64,000 nucleotides of DNA, from positions 179,280 through 243,279 of the forward strand of contig JBCBKU010000004.1 of NCBI GenBank assembly GCA_038521345.1, in the 5' to 3' direction. The translations under genes and the position numbers were made by a program. This DNA is from JBCBKU01 sp038521345 (GTDB lineage Bacteria; Pseudomonadota; Alphaproteobacteria; Rhodobacterales; Rhodobacteraceae). Shown in pieces: positions 51,953 through 60,160 of this stretch. Below the pieces are notes generated by a model. It was not told the origin of the DNA. It did no database searches and saw nothing but the letters and a program-made list of their open reading frames with translations. The stretch's first letter is position 1; every line of letters begins with the position of its first letter.

Positions 51953-53107
51953 TTATTGATTTGCCCGCTCGGCCTCGATCTCTCGCCACCGCGCGACATT
52001 CTCATTGTGCTCGGCCAGTGTCTCGGCGAAGGCATGGCCCCCGGTCCCGTCGGCCACAAAGAACAGCAAGGGCGTATCTTCCGGATCAAGGGCAGCCTCG
52101 ATGCTCGCAAGTCCGGGGTTCGCAATGGGCGTCGCAGGCAAACCATCGATCACATAGGTGTTCCAGGGGTTGTCGTCCCGAAGTTCGCTTTGCCGGATTC
52201 CGCGCCCCAGCGACCCTCGACCGCGCGTCACGCCATAGATCACGGTGGGGTCCGTCTGCAGGCGCATGCCCTGCCGCAATCGGTTCACGAATACGCTCGC
52301 GACTGTCCTTCTCTCCTCGGGTACGCCAGTCTCCTTCTCGATGATCGACGCCAAAATTAAAGCGTCTTCTTTCGTCTCGATGGGAAGACCATCCACCCTT
52401 TGAACCCAAGCTTCGTCAAGCCGCTGCTCCTGGCGTACGGCCATGTCGTCCAGAATGTCGGCAGGATCTGTTCCGGCGGGAACCTCATAGCTGTCCGGAG
52501 CCAGAACACCTTCCGCAGGAATCTCCTCAACCGTGCCGTTCAGAAACTCAGCAGCATTCAGCGCTTGGACAATCTGCCAGCTGGTAACACCTTCGGCGAT
52601 AGCAATGCGATATCGGGTATCGGGCTCTTCCCGAACGTCGCCATAAGCGGCAACAGCCTCTTCCTCAACCGGATCGAACTCATCCAAAGTTGTGAAGCGG
52701 TTCGTGGCCGGATCAAGCTCTCGGACCTCAATACGCTGCGATGTCACGCCGACACGATAGAGAACCTCGGTTCCGCAAGTACTTGCGCCACCACGGGTCA
52801 CGATATCCACTATACTTTCCATCGAGGTCGCCTCGGGCACCAGAAAGCTCCCAGCCTTGAGCTGGTCGGCCTTGCCCGAGTAATCCGCACCCACCCGAAA
52901 GATCGACGGGTTGGATATCGCCCCTTTGTCAGCAAGCTCTCGCGACACCCGGCGCATGTTCGACCCCGGTTCAACCCGAAGGCAGATCGGCGTCTCGAGC
53001 GGCCCGTTCCCAGTGTATTGGCGCTGGCCCCAGGCAACCAAGCCGGCACCGACAAAAAGCGCGACGATCAGGACGTTGAAAAGGTTCGACGCAAGGGACC
53101 GCCACAT
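51953..53107 (-). CDS. mltG: Endolytic murein transglycosylase MltG
   Basis: MltG cuts nascent glycan strands inside the chain and so limits their length. The 384-aa protein has an N-terminal TM helix (LFNVLIVALFVGAGLVAWG), a LysM-like periplasmic part (LRVEPGSNMRRVSRELADKG) and the YceG domain with the catalytic glutamate in ILASIIEKETGVPEERRTVA. It is followed by NRLRQGMRLQTDPTVIYGVT and NTYVIDGLPATPIANPGLAS. The ATG shares a base with the fabF stop. It lies directly upstream of the gene transfer agent operon. Confidence 0.96.
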   Translation of the reverse strand: MWRSLASNLFNVLIVALFVGAGLVAWGQRQYTGNGPLETPICLRVEPGSNMRRVSRELADKGAISNPSIFRVGADYSGKADQLKAGSFLVPEATSMESIVDIVTRGGASTCGTEVLYRVGVTSQRIEVRELDPATNRFTTLDEFDPVEEEAVAAYGDVREEPDTRYRIAIAEGVTSWQIVQALNAAEFLNGTVEEIPAEGVLAPDSYEVPAGTDPADILDDMAVRQEQRLDEAWVQRVDGLPIETKEDALILASIIEKETGVPEERRTVASVFVNRLRQGMRLQTDPTVIYGVTRGRGSLGRGIRQSELRDDNPWNTYVIDGLPATPIANPGLASIEAALDPEDTPLLFFVADGTGGHAFAETLAEHNENVARWREIEAERANQ

Positions 53108-54375
53108 CAATCCGCAACCTTGCCAAGGACCAGTGACGCGTTAGTGCCGCCAAATCCGAAAGAGTTCGACAAGGCGACTGAGATCTCCCGCTCGTGTTTC
53201 GCGTTCGCCGCTAGATCAAGTTTCGTTTCCACAGCAGGCGTGTCCAGATTGATCGTCGGCGGAGCGACCTGGTCACGAATGGCGAGCACCGAGAAGATCG
53301 CTTCGACGGATCCCGCGGCACCCAGCAGATGGCCAACCGAAGACTTCGTGGAACTCATTGTCGCGCCGCCAGCAGCATCCCCCATCAGGGTCTCGACCGC
53401 TCCGAGTTCGATGGTATCGGCCATTGTCGATGTCCCATGCGCGTTGATGTAGTCCAGCGCACTCGGGTCCAAGCCTGCGTTCTTCAACGCCGCTGACATG
53501 GAACGCAACGCGCCGTCCCCGTCTTCGGATGGTGCGGTGATGTGATAGGCGTCACCCGACAAGCCATAGCCCAGCACCTCGGCATAGATCTTCGCGCCCC
53601 TCGCTCTGGCATGCTCGAACTCTTCCAGAACGACGATCCCCGCGCCTTCACCCATCACGAACCCATCGCGATCGGCATCGTAGGGGCGGCTGGCCTTCTC
53701 GGGCTCGTTGCCGCGCTTTGTCGAAAGTGCCTTGCAAGCATTGAACCCCGCGATGCCGATTTCCGAAATCGGGCTTTCGGCACCGCCGGCAACCATAACG
53801 TCCGCGTCACCAAGTGCGATCATGCGGGACGCGTCGCCGATCGCGTGCGCGCCGGTCGAACAGGCCGTCACGACAGCGTGGTTGGGGCCCTTGAAGCCAT
53901 ACCGAATGGAAACCTGACCCGATGCTAGATTGATCAACGCCGATGGGATAAAGAACGGCGATACCCGCCGCGGCCCGCGCTCCTTCAAGAGAACGGCGGT
54001 GTCGGCAATCGCCGACAAGCCACCAATGCCCGACCCGATCATTACACCGGTGCGAAGCCGCGCTTCCTCATCCTCGGGTATCCAGTCCGCATCGCGCACA
54101 GCCTGATCCGCGGCCGACATCGCGTACAGTATAAAGTCGTCGACCTTCCGCTGCTCTTTGGGCTCCATAAAATCATCGGGATTGAAGGTCCCGTCCGAGC
54201 CATCACCTCGCGGTATCTCGCAGGCATAAGTCGTTGCCAGGTGACTCGCATCAAACCGCGTGATCGTGCCCGCACCCGATGCGCCCGACAAGAGCCGCCT
54301 CCAGGTCGCCTCCACACCGCAACCAAGGGGACTTACTATGCCAAGTCCCGTTACCACCACTCGACGATGTCTCAT
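53107..54375 (-). CDS. fabF: 3-oxoacyl-[acyl-carrier-protein] synthase II
   Basis: FabF condenses malonyl-ACP with acyl-ACP in fatty-acid elongation. The 422-aa protein has the full thiolase fold, with the active-site cysteine in NHAVVTACSTGAHAIGDASR and the histidines in LDYINAHGTSTMADTIELGA and MSSTKSSVGHLLGAAGSVEA. The N-terminal RVVVTGLGIVSPLGCGVEAT is the usual start. acpP lies upstream on the same strand, with a terminator between, so fabF may also have its own promoter. Confidence 0.97.
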   Translation of the reverse strand: MRHRRVVVTGLGIVSPLGCGVEATWRRLLSGASGAGTITRFDASHLATTYACEIPRGDGSDGTFNPDDFMEPKEQRKVDDFILYAMSAADQAVRDADWIPEDEEARLRTGVMIGSGIGGLSAIADTAVLLKERGPRRVSPFFIPSALINLASGQVSIRYGFKGPNHAVVTACSTGAHAIGDASRMIALGDADVMVAGGAESPISEIGIAGFNACKALSTKRGNEPEKASRPYDADRDGFVMGEGAGIVVLEEFEHARARGAKIYAEVLGYGLSGDAYHITAPSEDGDGALRSMSAALKNAGLDPSALDYINAHGTSTMADTIELGAVETLMGDAAGGATMSSTKSSVGHLLGAAGSVEAIFSVLAIRDQVAPPTINLDTPAVETKLDLAANAKHEREISVALSNSFGFGGTNASLVLGKVAD

Positions 54376-54460
54376 ACCCGCCTCTCCGTCAGGTCGTTGC
54401 GCATCAAACTACACTGCCCGACGGGCCACCGCAATTCCGCCACATTCGCAACTGGCACAA

Positions 54461-54488
54461 ACGAAAAAAGCGCCCCGGAACGGGGCGC
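54461..54488 (-). terminator. Intrinsic terminator after acpP
   Basis: On the - strand, a perfect 8-bp GC-rich stem (54481-54488 with 54470-54477, loop TTC) is followed by CTTTTTTCGT. This is a classical Rho-independent terminator 31 nt behind the acpP stop, and it would uncouple the abundant acpP message from fabF. Confidence 0.85.
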
Positions 54489-54518
54489 CTTCGCATCCAT
54501 CAAACGCGCCTGCTTTTG

Positions 54519-54752
54519 TCAGGCAGCTTCCTTGATGAACTTGACTGCATCGCCGAAGGTCTGGATCGTTTCGGCCGCATCGTCAGGGATTTCAATCCCG
54601 AACTCTTCCTCAAACGCCATGACAAGCTCGACCGTATCGAGGCTGTCGGCACCAAGATCGTCGATGAACGACGCATTCTCGGATACCTTGTCTTCTTCTA
54701 CGCCGAGATGCTCGACCACGATCTTCTTCACCCGGTCCGCGACGTCGCTCAT
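54519..54752 (-). CDS. acpP: Acyl carrier protein
   Basis: The 77-aa acidic protein carries growing acyl chains on 4'-phosphopantetheine. The attachment serine is S37 in FIDDLGADSLDTVELVMAFE. Helices and the family length are normal. A GAGGA ribosome binding site stands 7 nt before the ATG, and a good promoter is visible about 130 nt upstream. It has its own terminator, so it is probably expressed strongly and independently. Confidence 0.98.
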   Translation of the reverse strand: MSDVADRVKKIVVEHLGVEEDKVSENASFIDDLGADSLDTVELVMAFEEEFGIEIPDDAAETIQTFGDAVKFIKEAA

Positions 54753-54884
54753 GTTAAGTCCTCACATCTTTTCTAGTCGGGGTCTTCGACCGCCTTGTTC
54801 TCGGGCGTTCCCGCCCCTCATCCCGCCTTCTCCAAAAGACGAAAAAGCGATGGAAATCGGAGGATCCCACCGCAATTGGCGCCG

Positions 54885-54913
54885 CCTATAGCATATGGCC
54901 TGCGGAAGGCAAA
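54885..54913 (-). promoter_or_regulatory. Predicted sigma-70-type promoter of acpP
   Basis: On the - strand TTTGCC (-35) and TATAGG (-10) are separated by exactly 17 nt in the fabG-acpP spacer. Position and spacing are good, and the distance to the acpP ATG (about 130 nt) implies a long leader. The call rests on consensus only. Confidence 0.5.
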
Positions 54914-54939
54914 CGCTTTCACAATGCCTTCATTGGCGC

Positions 54940-55677
54940 CTAGAACATGGCCATGCCGCCATTCACATGCAAGGTGGCTCCGGTCACGTAAGCCGCTTCT
55001 GGGCTGGCAAGGTAAAGCGCGGCAGCCGCAATTTCGGCGGCCTCGCCCATGCGCCCGGCAGGCACCTGAGCCAGAATAGCGGTCTTCTGGTCGTCGGTCA
55101 GCTTGTCTGTCATCGCCGTTGTTATGAACCCCGGCGCAATGCAGTTCACGGTTATGCTCCGGCTCGCCACTTCAAAGGCCAGCGACTTCGACATCCCCAC
55201 CATCCCGGCTTTTGACGCGGCATAGTTTGCTTGGCCGGGGTTTCCTGTCGCGCCGACAACGGAAGTGATATTGATAATCCGGCCCCACCGGGACTTCATC
55301 ATACCCCGCATCACGCCTTTGCACAGCTTCATCGCCGCCGTCAGGTTCACGGCCAGAACGCTTTCCCATTCTTCATCGGACATTCGCATGAACAGGTTGT
55401 CGCGGGTAATACCTGCATTGTTAACTAGGATATCGACCGCGCCCATCGCCTCTGTGGCGTCTTTGGGCAGTGAATCCACCGCCGTAGACTCTGACAGATT
55501 ACACGGTAGAACATGGACGCGGTCACCCAGTGCGCCGGCCAGATCCTCAAGCGGCGCCGTCCGCGTTCCAGATATCCCGACCGTGGCGCCCGCTCCATGG
55601 AGGGCCCGCGCAATCTCGGCGCCGATCCCACCCGACGCGCCAGTCACAAGCGCTGATTTTCCATTCAAATCAAACAT
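54940..55677 (-). CDS. fabG: 3-oxoacyl-[acyl-carrier-protein] reductase
   Basis: FabG reduces 3-oxoacyl-ACP with NADPH. The 245-aa short-chain dehydrogenase has the cofactor motif KSALVTGASGGIGAEIARAL, DILVNNAGITRDNLFMRMSD, the catalytic Ser in IINITSVVGATGNPGQ and the Tyr-x3-Lys in ANYAASKAGMVGMSKSLAFE. The ATG at MFDLNGKSALV is preferred to the TTG one codon earlier; GAGG stands 6 nt before it. It follows fabD by 14 nt. Confidence 0.97.
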   Translation of the reverse strand: MFDLNGKSALVTGASGGIGAEIARALHGAGATVGISGTRTAPLEDLAGALGDRVHVLPCNLSESTAVDSLPKDATEAMGAVDILVNNAGITRDNLFMRMSDEEWESVLAVNLTAAMKLCKGVMRGMMKSRWGRIINITSVVGATGNPGQANYAASKAGMVGMSKSLAFEVASRSITVNCIAPGFITTAMTDKLTDDQKTAILAQVPAGRMGEAAEIAAAALYLASPEAAYVTGATLHVNGGMAMF

Positions 55678-55691
55678 CAATCGCCTCGCCC

Positions 55692-56636
55692 CTATGCGTC
55701 TTTCAAGCTGGCGGCCGCGTCTCGGGCCTCAGCTGCTGTTCCAACGGTCCGCGACTTTGCGTCCCGTGCGATGCGCCGGATCATCCCGCTCAAAGCTTTT
55801 CCGGCGCCGATCTCCCAGAACTCGGTCACACCCTGTTCCACCATCCACGCAACGGATTCCCGCCAGCGGACGGCATGCGTGACCTGTTCGACCAAAAGGC
55901 TTCGGATGGTTCCGGGGTCGTTGACCTCTCGTGCCAGAACGTTCGCCACCAACGGCACGCTTGGTCGGGACAAATCCACTTCTGCCAAGACAATGGCCAT
56001 TGCCTCGGCTGCTGGCGCCATCAACTCGCAATGGAATGGCGCCGAAACCGGCAGCATTACCGCCCGCTTCGCGCCGCGCTCTTTAGCAAGTTCCACCGCC
56101 CGTTCAATGGCATGGACATGGCCCGAAACAACGACCTGCGCAGGGTCATTGTCGTTGGCCGCTGCGCATACGGCTCCTTGGGCTGCATCTGCCGCCACGC
56201 CCTGTACCGCCTCCAGATCCAGACCAAGTATGGCGGCCATGGCGCCGTCACCCGGCCGAACGGCGCGCTGCATGGCCTCGCCACGGGCCCGCAATAGACG
56301 GGCAGTGTCACCAATCGAGAACGCGCCTGCCGCAGCCAGAGCCGAATACTCGCCAAGCGAATGCCCAGCCACGAAATCCGCTGCCGTGACCTCGACGCCT
56401 TCGGTCCGCAATGCAGCCACGGCAGCAAGAGATGTGGCCATAAGCGCTGGTTGCGCATTGGCGGTCAGGGTCAGATCTTCCTGCGGCCCGTCCCAGATCA
56501 GTTTGGACAGGCGCGAACCGAGGGCATCGTCAACTTCGTCGAATACAGCCCGAGCCTCTGGATATGCCTCGGCAAGATCCCGGCCCATGCCCACGACCTG
56601 GGCCCCTTGTCCCGGAAACACGAACGCTCGGCTCAT
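55692..56636 (-). CDS. fabD: Malonyl CoA-acyl carrier protein transacylase
   Basis: FabD loads malonate from CoA onto ACP. The 314-aa protein shows RAFVFPGQGAQVVGMGRDLA at the N-terminus, the catalytic serine in FVAGHSLGEYSALAAAGAFS and the catalytic histidine region VMLPVSAPFHCELMAPAAEA, ending with the usual GAGKALSGMIRRIARDAKS. It is the first gene of the fabD-fabG pair. Its promoter should be in the 132-nt spacer shared with the divergent b561-YceI gene. Confidence 0.97.
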   Translation of the reverse strand: MSRAFVFPGQGAQVVGMGRDLAEAYPEARAVFDEVDDALGSRLSKLIWDGPQEDLTLTANAQPALMATSLAAVAALRTEGVEVTAADFVAGHSLGEYSALAAAGAFSIGDTARLLRARGEAMQRAVRPGDGAMAAILGLDLEAVQGVAADAAQGAVCAAANDNDPAQVVVSGHVHAIERAVELAKERGAKRAVMLPVSAPFHCELMAPAAEAMAIVLAEVDLSRPSVPLVANVLAREVNDPGTIRSLLVEQVTHAVRWRESVAWMVEQGVTEFWEIGAGKALSGMIRRIARDAKSRTVGTAAEARDAAASLKDA

Positions 56637-56768
56637 AAGCTTCTCCCCCGTTATCCGGGCATCCTCTAACTATTCGTCACACCGCGCACAAGCGGCGCGC
56701 GCGGAAGGACATTGCCATGTCGCAAGACGGGCCTATCCTGCGCGACAAGGCAATTTTAGGAACCTCCC

Positions 56769-57959
56769 ATGGCCCTCGCCAATACCGATATCCTTTATGG
56801 TGGCGTCGCCAAGACGTTTCACTGGCTCACGGCACTCCTGATCCTGACGGCAATTCCCTTGGGTGTCGTCGCCAACCAGCTGCCGTTTGAAACCGATGCA
56901 GAACTCGCCCGGAAGGCGCTCGTCTTCTCTATTCACAAAACGGTAGGCATCGCCGCTTTCTTCGTTGCCCTGGCCCGGATCCTCTGGGCTTTGACCCAAC
57001 GCAAGCCCTGTGCCCTGCACCCAGAGCGTCGCGCAGAAACCTGGCTCGCTGAAACCGTGCACTGGCTGCTCTACGCTTCACTTGTGCTGGTGCCGCTTTC
57101 CGGCTGGCTTCACCACGCGGCAACAACAGGATTTGCGCCCATCTGGTGGCCTTTCGGGCAATCCCTGCCATTTGTCCCGAAGTCTGAAGGTGTGGCGCAC
57201 TTCTTCGCCGCTTGGCACTTTGTGTTCACCAAAGTGCTGGCGGTCTCTGTGCTTCTTCACATTGCCGGAGCCCTTAAGCACGTTGTTATCGACCGGGACG
57301 ACACGCTGCGTCGCATGTGGTTCGGCCGAAACGAGATCGATGTTACGGTCACTCCGCACAATCATCGCCCGATTTATATCGCAGGCGCGCTTTACGCGGT
57401 CGCGATCGCCCTCGGCACTGTGTTGGGATGGCCCAGCGCCAAAACCGCGGTGGCATCTGATCTCGGCGCCGTCGCCAGCGAATGGACCGTTCGGGAGGGC
57501 ACTATTGGTATTTCCGTCCTTCAGCTCGGCAGCGCCGTCGACGGCAGTTTCGCGGACTGGACAGCCGCGATCTCCTTCGATCCAGACCAGGTCGGGGACA
57601 CGAAAGGCGAGGTCGACGTCACCATTGCCATCGGCACGCTGACCCTCGGCAGCGTTTCATCGCAGGCCATGGGCCCCGATTTCTTTGCCGTCGAGATGTT
57701 TCCGACCGCGACGTTCGCAGGGCCGATCCTTGAAACAGAAACAGGCTTTGTCGTCGAGGGTTCGCTCACGATCAAGGACAACTCGACCCCTGTCACCTTG
57801 CCGTTCACCATCGATATCGCGGACAATGTCGCGACCGTTCAAGGGGCAATCACACTTGACCGCCGGAACTACGAAATCGGTACGGCAACCTACGCGGACG
57901 AAAGCTCGTTGGGCTTCCCCGTCGACGTGTCGATTGCACTGACCGCACAAAAAGAATAG
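56769..57959 (+). CDS. Cytochrome b561 / YceI domain fusion protein
   Basis: Two known modules are fused in this 396-aa protein. Residues 1-175 form a cytochrome b561 unit with four TM helices and candidate heme histidines H18, H56, H98, H150 and H164 (VAKTFHWLTALLILTAIPLG, LAETVHWLLYASLVLVPLSG). A fifth TM helix follows (IYIAGALYAVAIALGTVLG). Residues about 230-394 are a YceI lipocalin-like beta-barrel (MGPDFFAVEMFPTATFAGPI, DRRNYEIGTATYADESSLGF), which in other proteins binds isoprenoids such as ubiquinone. The barrel would sit in the periplasm next to the heme site. A stand-alone YceI gene converges 44 nt further on. Confidence 0.9.
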   Translation: MALANTDILYGGVAKTFHWLTALLILTAIPLGVVANQLPFETDAELARKALVFSIHKTVGIAAFFVALARILWALTQRKPCALHPERRAETWLAETVHWLLYASLVLVPLSGWLHHAATTGFAPIWWPFGQSLPFVPKSEGVAHFFAAWHFVFTKVLAVSVLLHIAGALKHVVIDRDDTLRRMWFGRNEIDVTVTPHNHRPIYIAGALYAVAIALGTVLGWPSAKTAVASDLGAVASEWTVREGTIGISVLQLGSAVDGSFADWTAAISFDPDQVGDTKGEVDVTIAIGTLTLGSVSSQAMGPDFFAVEMFPTATFAGPILETETGFVVEGSLTIKDNSTPVTLPFTIDIADNVATVQGAITLDRRNYEIGTATYADESSLGFPVDVSIALTAQKE

Positions 57960-58003
57960 GCCGCCCCCAAAAGGGACGGCCCTCGAGCCATGATCCAGAG
58001 ACC

Positions 58004-58579
58004 TTAGGCGCCAGCTGCGCCCGCCTCGATCGAGATCATGACTTCGACCTCGTCGCTGACGGCGGGCGCGAAGGCGCCCACACCGAAATCACTGCGAAGC
58101 AGGGTCGTGGATGCATCGAAACCGATCCACGGTTGCTGAGCCATCGGGTGCGTTCCGCTACCGTTCAGCGTTGTATCCAGAACGATCTCTTTCGTAACGC
58201 CGTTCATGGAAAGGTCGCCGGTGATCAGCGCGGTGTTGTCACCGGTAACTTCAATGGAAGTCGAGGTGAAAGACACCAGATCATCCGCCGACGCATTGAA
58301 GAAATCCGGGGACATGAAGTGACCGTCGCGCTGTTCCCAACCGGTGAACATCGATGTGACGGGCATGGAAACCGAGACGCTCGACGCGGCAGGGTCGTCT
58401 TCATCAAAAACGATCTCGCCCTCGAAACCCGAGAACATTCCGAATGTGGTCGAGAAACCGAGATGATCGTAGGAAAAGATGATCTGGCTGTGGCTCGGAT
58501 CGAGCTTGTAGGTCTGGCTTTCGGCAATGGCAGCGCCACCGCAAAGAATAAGTGCGATGGCAGAAACTGTGGTCTTCAT
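58004..58579 (-). CDS. YceI family periplasmic protein
   Basis: The 191-aa product has a signal peptide (TVSAIALILCGGAAIAESQT) and one YceI barrel: YKLDPSHSQIIFSYDHLGFS, FSGFEGEIVFDEDDPAASSV, QRDGHFMSPDFFNASADDLV and VTKEIVLDTTLNGSGTHPMA. The family binds polyisoprenoid lipids in the periplasm. It is related in fold, not closely in sequence, to the barrel of the neighbouring b561 fusion, and converges on it. Confidence 0.93.
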   Translation of the reverse strand: MKTTVSAIALILCGGAAIAESQTYKLDPSHSQIIFSYDHLGFSTTFGMFSGFEGEIVFDEDDPAASSVSVSMPVTSMFTGWEQRDGHFMSPDFFNASADDLVSFTSTSIEVTGDNTALITGDLSMNGVTKEIVLDTTLNGSGTHPMAQQPWIGFDASTTLLRSDFGVGAFAPAVSDEVEVMISIEAGAAGA

Positions 58580-58719
58580 GGGAACGACTCCTTGTCAGCT
58601 GTTCAATGATCTCCGCAGCCAAAATGTCGCGCCTATTTGCAGAAAGGAAAGTCCGCCTGTAGCAACATAGCCTGTTCGTGAATGCACGTCCGCCGTTTCG
58701 GCAGTATTGCGCCGACCGT

Positions 58720-59343
58720 TCAGCCCGCGGCAACACCTTTGCGCACCGGGTTCGGATTGGACAAGCGCGTCATCAACCGCATCTCCGGCGGCTGAAGATC
58801 CTCTGTCATCCGGATGCGGAGCCGGCGCAGGTCCGCCTCATCCCCCTTGAGGACAACGATCGGCGCTCCGCCCGAGCGAAGGCGCAGATACATCTCGGAC
58901 TGCGATCCTGGCTCGCTCTTCTGGATCGTAAACACACCCTCGATCTCGGCCATTTTGACCCGGCGAACCGTCCGCGACGTTCCGGATCGCGGACGCAGTT
59001 GAAAACGGACTTCGCGTTTTTCGGTGTCGACTTCCACGACCGGCGTGCCGGTGCCGCTTGCATAGCGGCAAAGCAAAATACCTGCAGTTGCGAAGAAGAA
59101 CGAGAGCACGGCTTTGAACACCATAGGCGCGGCACCCTCGGAACTCGGCAACAGCCACTGCAAAGCGCCGCTGAGAACAAGAACGATGCCCACGAACAGC
59201 GCGGCAATGCGCAAGAAGCTCAGGCTCGCCGCGTCCGCATCTTTCTCTTCGGCAGCATATCCCCAATAGGTCTCCGCAACATCAAGCGTGGAGTAACGCC
59301 CCACGGCTTCGGCGGTCGTGTCCGGTTTTGCTCTGACGTTCAT
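58720..59343 (-). CDS. Two-TM membrane protein of unknown function
   Basis: I do not recognise the family. The 207-aa product has a cytoplasmic N-terminus of about 40 residues and two close TM helices (FLRIAALFVGIVLVLSGALQ, MVFKAVLSFFFATAGILLCR). A beta-rich C-terminal domain follows, with VEVDTEKREVRFQLRPRSGT and EMYLRLRSGGAPIVVLKGDE, which resembles a membrane-associated PH-like or DUF domain. The gene is divergent from rpsF and convergent with nothing nearby. The start is the only ATG giving the full N-terminus. Confidence 0.7.
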   Translation of the reverse strand: MNVRAKPDTTAEAVGRYSTLDVAETYWGYAAEEKDADAASLSFLRIAALFVGIVLVLSGALQWLLPSSEGAAPMVFKAVLSFFFATAGILLCRYASGTGTPVVEVDTEKREVRFQLRPRSGTSRTVRRVKMAEIEGVFTIQKSEPGSQSEMYLRLRSGGAPIVVLKGDEADLRRLRIRMTEDLQPPEMRLMTRLSNPNPVRKGVAAG

Positions 59344-59407
59344 CGCACGGCTCTTCGCTTTACGTCATGACAACGCACCAGAGAAACCGGGCAAATCTTG
59401 GACCGCC

Positions 59408-59435
59408 TTGCATCAACAAGAAGACGGTGTATAAG
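59408..59435 (+). promoter_or_regulatory. Predicted promoter of rpsF-rpsR-rplI
   Basis: TTGCAT (-35, 59408-59413) and TATAAG (-10, 59430-59435) are separated by 16 nt. Transcription from about 59442 would leave a leader of roughly 100 nt that includes the inverted repeat described next. Confidence 0.5.
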
Positions 59436-59440
59436 CGCGC

Positions 59441-59496
59441 GGTCTTCCGCGCATTAGTTGAACGGCGCAGCCTCTCGTGGACCGGGGCGGAAGACC
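59441..59496 (+). ncRNA. Structured rpsF leader (possible S6:S18 autoregulatory element)
   Basis: A perfect 10-bp inverted repeat, GGTCTTCCGC (59441-59450) and GCGGAAGACC (59487-59496), encloses 36 nt between the promoter and the rpsF start. Leaders bound by the S6:S18 complex are known upstream of rpsF in many bacteria, so autoregulation is likely by position. I could not verify the conserved CCG bulge of that motif by eye. Confidence 0.45.
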
Positions 59497-59543
59497 TGAG
59501 CCCGAAGTCCTTTGAAGTGCGCCTTGAAAGAACTGGAGAACGC

Positions 59544-59906
59544 ATGCCGCTTTACGAGCATGTCTTTATCTCGCGCCAAGACTTGTCCAGCGCGCAGGCC
59601 GAGGGCCTGATCGAACACTTCGGATCCATCCTGACTGAAAACGGCGGCTCGCTCGTCGAACAGGAGTATTGGGGCGTCAAGACGATGGCCTACAAGATCA
59701 ACAAGAACCGCAAAGGCCACTATGCCTTTCTCAAAACAGACGCGCCGGCACCCGCCATTCAAGAGATGGAACGGTTGATGCGCATCCACGAAGACGTGAT
59801 GCGCGTCCTGACGATCAAGGTCGACGAACACGCCGAAGGCCCGTCCATCCAGATGCAGAAGCGCGATGAGCGCGACCGTCGCGACCGCGACGATCGCCGT
59901 CGTTAA
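59544..59906 (+). CDS. rpsF: 30S ribosomal protein S6
   Basis: S6 binds 16S rRNA together with S18 on the platform of the 30S subunit. The 120-aa protein begins MPLYEHVFISRQDLSSAQAE and contains YWGVKTMAYKINKNRKGHYA and MRIHEDVMRVLTIKVDEHAE, with a charged C-terminal tail. The ATG with GGAG 7 nt upstream is taken as the start; a longer frame covers only the leader. rpsR follows after 16 nt, the standard order. Confidence 0.97.
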   Translation: MPLYEHVFISRQDLSSAQAEGLIEHFGSILTENGGSLVEQEYWGVKTMAYKINKNRKGHYAFLKTDAPAPAIQEMERLMRIHEDVMRVLTIKVDEHAEGPSIQMQKRDERDRRDRDDRRR

Positions 59907-59922
59907 GAGAAGGAGCTAAACC

Positions 59923-60150
59923 ATGGCCGCAAAACCGTTTTTCCGCCGCCGCAAGGTCTGCCCTTTCTCGGGTGAGAACGCGCCGAAGATCGACTACAAG
60001 GATACGCGCCTTCTGCAGCGCTACATTTCAGAGCGGGGCAAGATCGTGCCGTCCCGCATCACCGCCGTCTCGGCAAAGAAGCAACGGGAACTGGCCCGCG
60101 CCATCAAGCGCGCCCGCTTCCTTGCGCTCCTGCCCTACGCCGTGAAGTAA
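59923..60150 (+). CDS. rpsR: 30S ribosomal protein S18
   Basis: This is a 75-aa basic protein of the small subunit that pairs with S6. It has FFRRRKVCPFSGENAPKIDY and SERGKIVPSRITAVSAKKQR, the conserved RNA-binding core, ending RARFLALLPYAVK. It has a GAAGGAG ribosome binding site and lies in the rpsF-rpsR-rplI operon. Confidence 0.98.
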   Translation: MAAKPFFRRRKVCPFSGENAPKIDYKDTRLLQRYISERGKIVPSRITAVSAKKQRELARAIKRARFLALLPYAVK

Positions 60151-60160
60151 GGAGAGAGAC

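Noticed and set aside
52400..53452. 350-codon open frame on the + strand
   Set aside because: Antisense to mltG and fabF; no domain, and both sense genes are complete.
56637..56768. Small gene starting at 56717 (+)
   Set aside because: Only about 14 codons before a stop, no ribosome binding site; it lies in the fabD/b561-YceI divergent promoter region.
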